From the NCBI GenBank assembly GCA_017397935.1, contig JAFQHN010000002.1:90654-154653 (forward strand): 64,000 nt of DNA, in the 5' to 3' direction. This stretch comes from Bacillota bacterium. Lineage in GTDB: Bacteria > Bacillota > Dehalobacteriia > UBA4068 > UBA4997. A program made the position numbers and the translations under genes. How positions within the stretch are numbered: position 1 is the first letter of the stretch; each line of letters starts with the position of its first letter. This document shows, piece by piece, positions 20,360-27,456 of the stretch. Under the pieces are notes generated by a model. It did not search any database. It saw only the letters and a program-made list of their open reading frames with translations, and was not told the origin of the DNA.

Positions 20360-20390
20360 AAAAGGAGAGCCTTTGCAACAAAGGCCCTCC
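20360..20390 (-). terminator. Rho-independent terminator of the first cold-shock gene
   Basis: Minus strand GGAGGGCCTTTG pairs with CAAAGGCTCTCC around a TTG loop and is followed by TTTTGG, a short T tract. Confidence 0.7.
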
Positions 20391-20451
20391 CCAAGCATTC
20401 TCCAAGGTTTTACAGCAGCGCCGGTCAACCAAACCGGCAACCAAACTATTG

Positions 20452-20649
20452 TTATAATTTAACCACGTTTGCCGCCTGCGGCCCACGGGCGCCCTCAACC
20501 TCATCAAATTCAACTTCCTGACCTTCGTCCAAAGTCTTGAAACCCTCGGACTGGATGGCGGAAAAATGCACAAAAACATCGTTGCCCTCGGCCTTCTCAA
20601 TAAAACCGAAGCCCTTCTCCGCATTAAACCATTTAACCTTGCCTTTCAT
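20452..20649 (-). CDS. csp: Cold-shock protein (CspA family)
   Basis: A 65-residue single cold-shock domain, an RNA/DNA chaperone. It has [16 protein letters not shown] (RNP1 core KGFGFI) and DVFVHFSAI (RNP2), and ends in [15 protein letters not shown] lies upstream. The leader between promoter and start is about 30 nt, short for a cold-induced csp, so it may be a constitutive paralogue. A second csp is at 29378-29593. Confidence 0.95.
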   Translation of the reverse strand: MKGKVKWFNAEKGFGFIEKAEGNDVFVHFSAIQSEGFKTLDEGQEVEFDEVEGARGPQAANVVKL

Positions 20650-20683
20650 TGGCGAACCTCCTTGGGGTAAATTTACATTGCTT

Positions 20684-20712
20684 ATTATATGCGATTTTCA
20701 CCGGATTTGCAA
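20684..20712 (-). promoter_or_regulatory. Promoter of the first cold-shock gene
   Basis: Minus strand TTGCAA (20707-20712), 17 bp, TATAAT (20684-20689). Confidence 0.75.
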
Positions 20713-20780
20713 GTCTCCGCCATTAAAAGTTTCTCGACACATTCAGCCAAATCATACCGCAGATTTTGTGTAAATTTTTG

Positions 20781-20809
20781 TTGCATTTTGTTAACCTATC
20801 CTTTATAAT
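20781..20809 (+). promoter_or_regulatory. Promoter of the zinc-ribbon gene
   Basis: TTGCAT (20781-20786), 17 bp, TATAAT (20804-20809), leaving a leader of about 145 nt. It is divergent from the csp promoter and shares its intergenic region. Confidence 0.75.
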
Positions 20810-20961
20810 AGTGTCTATCCGATAAGTTTTTGCTTGGTTTTTTTGACCGGCTTCCCCGGCTCTCATCACTGGTGGGCGGCCCGGCCGGTGTTTTGATACC
20901 ACGGGTTGTGCAGAAATCTGAATGAAAACTCTTGCGGAAAACCAAAAAGGAGGATACACGC

Positions 20962-21237
20962 ATGGCTTTCGAAGATAAGACTCTGGTATGCAAAGATTGT
21001 GGCGCCGAGTTCCTGTTCTCCGCTGCTGAGCAGGAGTTCTATGCCGAAAAGGGCTTCCAGAATGAGCCCAGCCGCTGCCGCAGCTGCCGCAGCGCACGCA
21101 AACAGCAGAGAAACGAAGGACGCGAGATGTTCACCGTTATCTGTGCTGAGTGCGGCAAGGAAACCCAAGTGCCTTTCAAGCCGGTTAACGACCGTCCGGT
21201 TTACTGCCGTGACTGCTACGACAACCGTCGTCGTTAG
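20962..21237 (+). CDS. Small double zinc-ribbon protein
   Basis: A 91-residue, highly basic protein. The ATG at 20962 follows AAGGAGG. The first half matches the probable zinc-ribbon domain pattern (CKDCGAEF, EQEFYAEKGF, RCRSCR). The second half carries another four-Cys ribbon (CAECGKETQVPF and YCRDCY). The basic tail NRRR and lack of enzyme motifs suggest nucleic-acid binding, which is inference. Such proteins are common and uncharacterised in clostridia. Neighbour of a cold-shock gene transcribed from the same divergent promoter region. Confidence 0.85.
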   Translation: MAFEDKTLVCKDCGAEFLFSAAEQEFYAEKGFQNEPSRCRSCRSARKQQRNEGREMFTVICAECGKETQVPFKPVNDRPVYCRDCYDNRRR

Positions 21238-21283
21238 TCCGCAGCCAGCCTGCTCATTGGCATTTGCCGATATGCTTTCAATC

Positions 21284-21315
21284 AAGGTCGTGTGCTTGGC
21301 ATACGGCCTTTTTTG
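21284..21315 (+). terminator. Rho-independent terminator of the zinc-ribbon gene
   Basis: AAGGTCGT (21284-21291) pairs with ACGGCCTT (21303-21310), with one wobble pair, and is followed by TTTT. Confidence 0.7.
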
Positions 21316-21422
21316 TTATCCAATCATCTTATCTGCGCTGCCCGGTATCTTAACTTATTCGTTAAATTTATACGGTTAATTTACACCTGTCATACATACA
21401 AATATCATACAAATATCCTGCG

Positions 21423-21482
21423 CTGATAAATACTTTTGCATGATGGCTTCCGGCCTGCTTTCGGTTGGATAATCAGCACTTG
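21423..21482 (+). promoter_or_regulatory. Structured leader upstream of mntP, class unknown
   Basis: GCGCTGAT and ATCAGCAC enclose about 44 nt with an inner CCG/CGG hairpin, and could form a long closing stem. I do not see the conserved GGGGAGTA and GTCGTCA elements of yybP-ykoY. This may be a regulatory leader or simply chance pairing. Confidence 0.3.
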
Positions 21483-21544
21483 TTTAATATCCGCGCACCC
21501 CGCGCCATATCTTAAACCAAACCACCACATAAGGGGGCGATAAC

Positions 21545-22087
21545 TTGACCTTCTGGGAAATTCTGCTCATCGGCTTTGCGCTCTCGATGGACGCCGTGGC
21601 GGTATCGGCCGTCAGCGGCATGAGCATTAAAAACATTAAAAAATCCGAGGTTTTACTGCTGGCCTGCGCTTTCGGCGGCTTTCAGGGCCTTATGCCCACC
21701 ATCGGCTATTACACCGGCACCGTTTTTACCGCTTTTATGAGCACCTGGGCGCCCTACATCGGCTGTGCGCTGCTTACCATCGTCGGCGGCAAGATGATTT
21801 ATGACACCATCCACGGTGATGCCGAGGCCCTAACCGCCATTACGCTCTCTCTGGTGCTGGTACAGGCCGTGGCCACCAGTATTGACGCGCTGGCCGTCGG
21901 TGTCAGTCTGGCCGCTGCCGGTTCTGTCAACATCCTCTCCGCGGCCCTCATCATTGCCGCCACCACCTTCGTCCTCACTGTCATCGCCGTCAATTTGGGC
22001 AAGGCTTGCGGTTCTCTCCTCGCCGAGAAAACCGGCATCATCGGCGGCATCATCCTCATCGCCATCGGTATCAAAATGTTATTTTAA
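21545..22087 (+). CDS. mntP: Manganese efflux pump MntP
   Basis: A 180-residue inner-membrane protein with six predicted helices in two inverted repeats. The conserved acidic signatures are GFALSMDAVAVS (repeat 1) and TSIDALAVGVS (repeat 2). MntP exports Mn2+. The only in-frame start with a plausible site (GGGGG) is TTG at 21545. Together with the TerC-family gene this gives the window two manganese-export candidates, but no yybP-ykoY switch is seen here. Confidence 0.93.
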   Translation: MTFWEILLIGFALSMDAVAVSAVSGMSIKNIKKSEVLLLACAFGGFQGLMPTIGYYTGTVFTAFMSTWAPYIGCALLTIVGGKMIYDTIHGDAEALTAITLSLVLVQAVATSIDALAVGVSLAAAGSVNILSAALIIAATTFVLTVIAVNLGKACGSLLAEKTGIIGGIILIAIGIKMLF

Positions 22088-22130
22088 GCATACCTACGCT
22101 TATTTTCGCCCCAAATACGGAGGTGTCACT

Positions 22131-22301
22131 ATGAACAATTCGCTTGCCCGCCTTTTCTTTTGGCTTGCTGTTTTTCTGCATATTATCGCCGCCTTTTATT
22201 TTGCGATATCACAGCAGCAATATGCCATATCCGGCTGTTTTGCGGTGTCAGCAGCCCTGCTTTTATTATGCAGTACATTTAACCGCAAAAGCAAAAAATA
22301 A
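22131..22301 (+). CDS. Small membrane protein, 56 aa
   Basis: Two predicted membrane helices (about residues 6-26 and 31-48) with a basic C-terminus (NRKSKK). CGGAGG lies nine bases before the ATG at 22131. It starts 43 nt after mntP and precedes a strong terminator, so it is probably cotranscribed with mntP. No family recognised; an accessory role to the transporter is only a guess from position. Confidence 0.7.
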   Translation: MNNSLARLFFWLAVFLHIIAAFYFAISQQQYAISGCFAVSAALLLLCSTFNRKSKK

Positions 22302-22307
22302 AAACAC

Positions 22308-22345
22308 AACCCCACTCCCTGTATCAAACGGGAATGGGGTTTTAT
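22308..22345 (+). terminator. Rho-independent terminator of the mntP unit
   Basis: AACCCCACTCCC (22308-22319) pairs with GGGAATGGGGTT (22330-22341), with one mismatch, and is followed by TTTT. Confidence 0.85.
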
Positions 22346-22382
22346 TATGTCATTTTTGGTTATAATTTTGGGTTATCAACAC

Positions 22383-23111
22383 TTAAAGTTGAGCAAAAAC
22401 CTCACCAATCGGTTGGCGGATGACTAAATTTGCCCGTTTGTCGGCCGAAGTTGCACTCATATTTATCAGCACCAGCCGCTTGCCCCGATAATAGTTGATC
22501 AAGCCGGCCGCAGGGTACACCACCAGCGATGTTCCGCCCACGATCAGCAAATCGGCATTGGCAATATCGTGTACGCTGTCCAGCAGGGTTTGATCATCCA
22601 GCCCCTCCTCATACAGCACCACATCGGGCTTCAACAGGCCGCCGCACTCACAATGCGGCACGCCGCCTGCCTGCTTGACATATTCGGCATCATAAAAACG
22701 GCCGCAGCGCTCGCAGTAATTGCGGTGAACAGAACCGTGCAGCTCCAACACCCGTTTGGAACCGGCCGCCTGGTGCAAACCGTCAATATTCTGCGTAACC
22801 ACAGAGCGCAGATGCCCCTCGGCCTCCAACTCGGCCAACCGCAGATGGCAGGCATTGGGTTTGGCGTCCAGATACAGCATTTTATCCTGATAAAAACGGT
22901 AAAATTCCGCCGTATTCTCCACAAAAAAGGTGTGGCTGAGTATTACCTCGGGCGGCCACGCATACTGTTGGTTATACAGCCCGTCGGTCGAGCGGAAATC
23001 AGGTATGCCGGATTCGGTTGAGACACCGGCGCCCCCAAAGAAAACCGCCCGTTTACTCTCCTTCAACCACTCACGCAGGGTGTTTATCTCTGCCGCATAT
23101 TCGGTATTCAT
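22383..23111 (-). CDS. cobB: Sir2-family NAD-dependent protein deacylase
   Basis: Removes acyl groups from protein lysines using NAD+. It has 242 aa. Motifs are GAGVSTESGIPDFRS (NAD binding), TQNIDGLHQAAGS, the catalytic His in LHGSVHR, and a zinc site CERCGRFYD with CECGG. GTSLVVYPA lies in the C-terminal Rossmann part. Third gene of a minus-strand run YitT, nitroreductase, Sir2 with short spacers, probably one operon. Confidence 0.95.
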   Translation of the reverse strand: MNTEYAAEINTLREWLKESKRAVFFGGAGVSTESGIPDFRSTDGLYNQQYAWPPEVILSHTFFVENTAEFYRFYQDKMLYLDAKPNACHLRLAELEAEGHLRSVVTQNIDGLHQAAGSKRVLELHGSVHRNYCERCGRFYDAEYVKQAGGVPHCECGGLLKPDVVLYEEGLDDQTLLDSVHDIANADLLIVGGTSLVVYPAAGLINYYRGKRLVLINMSATSADKRANLVIRQPIGEVFAQL

Positions 23112-23131
23112 AGCAGCACCTCCCGCAATAT

Positions 23132-23665
23132 TTATTCCACAATATTTACCACGCCCTCTTTGCGCGGCTTGGGTGCCGTTACAGCCGCACCATGCCCCAA
23201 TGCCACCGAACCGATAACCACATGGTCGGTCGGCACACCAAGCTCGGTCAGCAGCCGCCGCATAGCAGGTGCATCGCAGGTTTGGCGCACTTGATTGATC
23301 CAGCAGCTTTCAATTCCCAACGATTCGGCCGCCAGCAGTAAATTCTGAATTGCCGCGCTGCCATCCAGCCAGGCGTGCTCATATTCACGCTCATAAGATA
23401 CGATAATCAAGCAAGGCGCACCATAAAAACAATAGGTATCGGGCAAATTAAGCTCCTGGCGCACCGCTGCTGCCAGTTTCCCCACCACATCGGCATTATA
23501 CAGCGCCGTAAAATGCCAACCCTGATGGCCGTGGCCGGTGGGCGCCCAACAGCCTGCCTCCAAAATCGCTGTCAACTCCTCCCGGCTGATCTGCTGCGGC
23601 AAAAATGCCCTGGTAGAGCGCCGCTTTTTAATCACATCCAGCACCGAATTGTTGATTGCCGTCAT
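23132..23665 (-). CDS. Nitroreductase-family FMN oxidoreductase
   Basis: A 177-residue FMN-dependent oxidoreductase. The N-terminal KKRRSTRAFLP is the FMN phosphate-binding start typical of the family. GCWAPTGHGHQGWHF and ESLGIESCWINQ form the rest of the flavin site, and VIGSVALGHG the last strand. The substrate cannot be told from sequence. Between the sirtuin and YitT genes. Confidence 0.9.
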   Translation of the reverse strand: MTAINNSVLDVIKKRRSTRAFLPQQISREELTAILEAGCWAPTGHGHQGWHFTALYNADVVGKLAAAVRQELNLPDTYCFYGAPCLIIVSYEREYEHAWLDGSAAIQNLLLAAESLGIESCWINQVRQTCDAPAMRRLLTELGVPTDHVVIGSVALGHGAAVTAPKPRKEGVVNIVE

Positions 23666-23691
23666 ATCAAATACCCCCTTAAATTTATTAT

Positions 23692-24573
23692 TTAATTCTG
23701 TTCATCCTCGTCCTTATCCACAATCAGATTATGCTTGTGGAAGTGGCCGGTAATGTCATTCGTTTCATAAAAAGTGATGAAGGCGTGCGGGTCAATGTTC
23801 AGCACCAATTCCTTCAAGCGGCCAACCTCCAACATATTGGTCACGCACAGCAGCAGGCTGGTATCGTTGCCGCTGTAAAGCCCCACCGCCGGTATCATGG
23901 TCACGCCGCGGGCCAGATCCTGCATCAGGCTTTGGCCCACCTCCTGCCCTTTGGCGGTGATGATGAAGGCCGTGCGCTTGCGGCTGATACCCTCCAACAC
24001 GGCGTCCAGCGTCTGCGCCGAGGCAAACATCAAAATCAGCGTAAACAGCGCCTTCTCAATACCAAACATCCCGGAGGACAGCAAAATTACCAGCGCATTT
24101 ATGGTCATCGTAACCGAACTTACCGAGATACCGTACTTTTTGCGCAGCACCATGGCCACCAAATGCGTACCGCTGCTGCCGCTGCCGCTACGCAGCACCA
24201 ACGCATCGCCCAAACCCACAAATACACCCGCAAAAATGGCCGCCAGCAGCAAATTATTGTTATAAATCACCACGCCCTCAAAACAATGCAGAAAGAACAC
24301 CTGCAACAGCAGAGAAACGGTGGTAAGTATAACAAAGCGTCTGTCCAGAAAACGCCAGCCCAGCGCCATACAGGGCAGGTTAAACAGCAGCACCGCCAGC
24401 GGAAAAGGTACCGCCGACACAAAATGCGTAAGAATACCGGCCAGACCGTAAGTGCCGCCGGACAGAAAATCATTGGCCGACACAAACCCCTGATAGCTGT
24501 ACGCCACAAAAGCGTTACCCAATAAAAACAGCAGCAGCCGCGGCAATTTAATAAGTTTTTGTAATTTTTCCAT
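23692..24573 (-). CDS. YitT-family membrane protein (DUF161 plus DUF2179)
   Basis: A 293-residue protein with about five to six N-terminal membrane helices (from GNAFVAYSYQGFVSANDFLSGG, a family hallmark). A soluble C-terminal DUF2179 domain follows (AFIITAKGQEVGQSLMQDLARGVT; DTSLLLCVTN). Function unknown; transport has been suggested for the family. ATG 24573 is preferred to GTG 24603, though neither has a strong ribosome site. Likely first gene of the three-gene unit ending in the sirtuin gene. Confidence 0.9.
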   Translation of the reverse strand: MEKLQKLIKLPRLLLFLLGNAFVAYSYQGFVSANDFLSGGTYGLAGILTHFVSAVPFPLAVLLFNLPCMALGWRFLDRRFVILTTVSLLLQVFFLHCFEGVVIYNNNLLLAAIFAGVFVGLGDALVLRSGSGSSGTHLVAMVLRKKYGISVSSVTMTINALVILLSSGMFGIEKALFTLILMFASAQTLDAVLEGISRKRTAFIITAKGQEVGQSLMQDLARGVTMIPAVGLYSGNDTSLLLCVTNMLEVGRLKELVLNIDPHAFITFYETNDITGHFHKHNLIVDKDEDEQN

Positions 24574-24660
24574 AACTTTTTTCCCGAATTTCTTTAACTG
24601 CACTACACTTTATTATATAATAAATATATCACAGTTATCCGGTTTTGAAAAGGAGGATTT

Positions 24661-25434
24661 ATGTTTCCCCTCGCACATAATTATATGACTGAACGTATCC
24701 TGGCGGCCGCACCCGGCCCCTTTGCCGGAGAATTTTCCGATTTGGACAAGCAGTTGATGCTGGTCGGTTCCATTCTGCCCGATTTTGTGGCCGGTATGGG
24801 ATTAGACCGTGATTTTTGGCACGAGGGCGGCGCCGATTTTTACCATTTTACGGTGCGTAACCTGCCGCAGGCTGCCCCTCTGGCGCTGGGCGTCTGGCTG
24901 CACGGCATTGACGGCTGCGGTTTTGATACCTATGCTGATGAGATCTGGCAGGGCAAAATGGGTTGGTGCTTCCTTAAATGTCTGCCATACATCCCCGATG
25001 CGGTGCTGGCCTGCAATCTGCCGCGGGCCTACGCCCTGTGGAAGGCGCATAATCTGGTGGAAATGGCAGCCGAGCTGGAAGTTGCCGCCGTCCGCCCGCA
25101 GCTTGGGCAGCAGCTGATGGCCGCCATCCATGATGAGACCGTAATGCAGACGATTATTCACGCCTTCTCTGCTTATACCGACGCCAAGGCCGAGAACATC
25201 CGCCGCGTGCTGCGAACCATGGACACCCGTTTCTCCATTTTGCAGGTTTCGCCCGAGGATTCAGCCGCCAAATATTTGCAGCAGTTACAGCGTCGGCACC
25301 AAATCACCGGCGGCAGCGTGGATGCTTTGGCCGCCCTGTTGGAGCAGATCCGCACCGATCTGCATGATGAGATGTGGGTGTGGTTTGATGAAGTCGAAGC
25401 CTTGTTGGTGGCCGAATACCGCCAACGCTTTTAA
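24661..25434 (+). CDS. Zinc-dependent phospholipase C-like protein
   Basis: A 257-residue soluble protein without signal peptide. Its histidine and aspartate pattern (PLAHNYM near the start, LVGSILPDF, FYHFTV, VWLHGIDGCGFD, and HNLVEMAAELE) resembles the all-helical zinc-dependent phospholipase C / S1-P1 nuclease fold of PF00882. In that fold such residues bind three zinc ions. The assignment is by motif only and the substrate is unknown. GGAGG precedes the ATG. First of a plus-strand run with folD and the YkgJ-like gene. Confidence 0.55.
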   Translation: MFPLAHNYMTERILAAAPGPFAGEFSDLDKQLMLVGSILPDFVAGMGLDRDFWHEGGADFYHFTVRNLPQAAPLALGVWLHGIDGCGFDTYADEIWQGKMGWCFLKCLPYIPDAVLACNLPRAYALWKAHNLVEMAAELEVAAVRPQLGQQLMAAIHDETVMQTIIHAFSAYTDAKAENIRRVLRTMDTRFSILQVSPEDSAAKYLQQLQRRHQITGGSVDALAALLEQIRTDLHDEMWVWFDEVEALLVAEYRQRF

Positions 25435-25476
25435 TTAGCTATAAATTTTTTTCGCATAAAGGAGTATTTGATAATT

Positions 25477-26355
25477 ATGGAAGTTATTACCGAAAATCAA
25501 CCGCAGGAGCTGCGCGGCAAACAGGTGGCTGCCGCAATCATGGAGGATAACCTCTGCCGTGCCGAGAAGCTTACCGCCGCCGGGCATCAGCCCACGCTGG
25601 CGCTGTTCCGCCTGGGAGAGCGTCCCGACGATGTTTTCTATGAAGGCTCGATTCTGCGCCATTGTGAGCGTGCCGGCATTAAAGTGCTGCATACCGTGCT
25701 GCCGGAGGATTGCCCTGATGCCGAATTTGCCGCCAGGCTTATCGCCGCCGCCAACGATAACGGCATTGATGCCATGTTCTTTTTCAGCCCGCTGCCCCGT
25801 CATCTGGATGAGCCCAAGCTGCGTGAGCTGATCCCTGCGGCCAAGGATGTTGACTGCCTGTCCAAGGCCTCTGCCGCCTCGGTTTTCTGCGGTGATGATG
25901 AAGGCTTTGCGCCCTGTACCCCCGCCGCCGTAATGGAGATGCTGAAATATTATCAGGTGCCGCTGGCCGGTAAAAAAGCTGTGGTACTGGGCCGTTCTCT
26001 GGTGGTGGGCAAGCCGCTGGCCATGCTGCTGCTTAATGAGAACGCCACCGTTACCATCTGCCACTCCCGTACCGAGAATTTGCCGGCCGTCTGCCGTGAG
26101 GCCGATGTACTGCTGGCTGCCGTGGGCCGTGCCCGTCTGGTTAAGGAGGATTGGGTGAGTGCCGGTCAGGTTATCATTGATGTCGGCGTAAATGCTGACC
26201 CCGAAAACCCCGGCAAAATGTGCGGCGATGTCGATTACGCCAATGTGCTGCCCAAGGTGGCCGCTGCCACCCCTGTGCCCGGCGGTGTGGGTCTGGTGAC
26301 CACCGCTATTCTCTGCCGCCATATTATTGAGGCCGCCGAGAAAGCAGCCAAATAA
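25477..26355 (+). CDS. folD: FolD, methylenetetrahydrofolate dehydrogenase/cyclohydrolase (divergent active site)
   Basis: Interconverts methylene-, methenyl- and formyl-tetrahydrofolate for one-carbon metabolism. The 292-residue frame has the expected Rossmann motif VVLGRSLVVGKPLAMLL, TICHSRT, DVGVNAD, GDVDYANV and ATPVPGGVGLVTTA. In the folate site, the usual Y-x3-K is Y-E-G-S-I, so the catalytic Lys is replaced by Ile, and the usual QLPLP is FSPLP. This fits a divergent clostridial FolD branch and may mean altered cyclohydrolase activity. ATG 25477 has AAAGGAG 12 bases upstream; TTG 25468 is an alternative. Confidence 0.9.
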   Translation: MEVITENQPQELRGKQVAAAIMEDNLCRAEKLTAAGHQPTLALFRLGERPDDVFYEGSILRHCERAGIKVLHTVLPEDCPDAEFAARLIAAANDNGIDAMFFFSPLPRHLDEPKLRELIPAAKDVDCLSKASAASVFCGDDEGFAPCTPAAVMEMLKYYQVPLAGKKAVVLGRSLVVGKPLAMLLLNENATVTICHSRTENLPAVCREADVLLAAVGRARLVKEDWVSAGQVIIDVGVNADPENPGKMCGDVDYANVLPKVAAATPVPGGVGLVTTAILCRHIIEAAEKAAK

Positions 26356-26397
26356 ATTTTAACCCATAAAATCTTAATCAAAAAGTGATGTGATTAT

Positions 26398-27072
26398 ATG
26401 AACGAAAATACCGCAAATAAAACTCTCCGCATCTTCCTTACAGAGTTTGACGAGGGACTTTTCGGTTATGATGTGCAAATTTTAAGCGACGCCGCCACCG
26501 TGGGTGATTATCTGGACGCCATCAACGCCTTCCAGACTGACACCATGGCTGATTGCATTGGCTGTGACGGCTGCTGCCATGAGCGGGTTCCGCTGACGAT
26601 TGCCGATTTCTGCTTCTCCCGTTATTATCAGCAGGATAATGGCGATAAGCTGGCCGTTTGGCTGGCCGAGGTTGCCGACCTGCAATTCTTCGGCGAGGCG
26701 GTGGATTTACAAATCAAGCACAAGCCCAACGGCGCCTGTTATCTGCTGGATGAAGAACGCAAATGCTGCTCGGCCCACCTGCACCGCACCTTTGCCTGCC
26801 GCACACATTGTTGTCTGCCCCGCAGCGAGCGTGCAGATGCACTCCGGGGCGTCATAATCAACAGCGCCGAGGATGACCTGGTGCGCCGCCTGCTGCTGGA
26901 ACTGGCCGCCGACGGCAAGAGCGATTTCATCGAAGGTGAGAGCCGCCTGCAAGCCGCCAACCCCGACGATTACATCAATGCCTTTGCCAACCGCCCGCCG
27001 CAGGATTGGGCGCAGACGCCGCTGATCGAGCTGACCGACGGCGAGCTTTGGCAGGAATTGCTGAAAGACTAA
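26398..27072 (+). CDS. YkgJ-family cysteine-cluster protein
   Basis: A 224-residue soluble protein of the zinc/iron-chelating YkgJ type. The cysteine cluster reads CIGCDGCCHERVPLT, then a GACYLL segment, KCCSAHLHRTFACRTHCC. The CxGxCC start and HxxRPxxC-like second half are what mark this family, which is thought to chelate zinc or an Fe-S cluster. Function unknown. Last gene of the plus-strand run beginning at 24661; spacing to folD is 42 nt. Confidence 0.82.
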   Translation: MNENTANKTLRIFLTEFDEGLFGYDVQILSDAATVGDYLDAINAFQTDTMADCIGCDGCCHERVPLTIADFCFSRYYQQDNGDKLAVWLAEVADLQFFGEAVDLQIKHKPNGACYLLDEERKCCSAHLHRTFACRTHCCLPRSERADALRGVIINSAEDDLVRRLLLELAADGKSDFIEGESRLQAANPDDYINAFANRPPQDWAQTPLIELTDGELWQELLKD

Positions 27073-27456
27073 TTATATTGTCGGCTGACGGCAATATCAG
27101 TAATTTTATGCCGCTTTGCGTAACAATTTGCAGTATATTGTAAAAAAATACGCCGCTTTCACCGGTTATACACAGCGCCTCTGTGGATAATGTGGAAAAC
27201 TCTGTGAATAACTCCGGGCCCACTCCCCAAGCGGCTTCCGGCAAGTTTCCCCTCGGCCGGTGTGGAAAACTGCCCAACAGCCGCAAGCCGTTTAGCAGGT
27301 ATGAGCATTTGTTCGGTGGAAAAACCCGTCTGCATATTCATGCCTGCCCAGGCGTAATTTACATTGAATATTTACGAATATTTACCGCAAGTATAACATC
27401 TAAATCTGCCAAACCGTGCAAAATAACCTAACAACCAAAAATAATCGGAGGATAAT
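27073..27456. other. Intergenic region with a cluster of DnaA boxes
   Basis: No gene in this 384-base stretch. It holds five DnaA-box-like 9-mers: TTATACACA at 27166-27174 (plus), and on the minus strand TTATCCACA at 27182-27190, TTTTCCACA at 27191-27199, TTATTCACA at 27203-27211 and TTTTCCACA at 27261-27269. Three match TTATNCACA exactly and two have one mismatch. A tandem 10-mer GAATATTTAC follows at 27366-27385. A weak hairpin just after the YkgJ-like gene (about 27076-27098) may end the upstream transcript. Confidence 0.6.

Noticed and set aside
21238..21544. yybP-ykoY riboswitch upstream of mntP
   Set aside because: The conserved GGGGAGTA and GTCGTCA elements are missing.
27073..27456. 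Replication origin
   Set aside because: Despite the DnaA boxes there is no dnaA, dnaN, gyrB, rnpA or rpmH, no clear AT-rich unwinding element next to the boxes, and gene direction does not switch consistently here.
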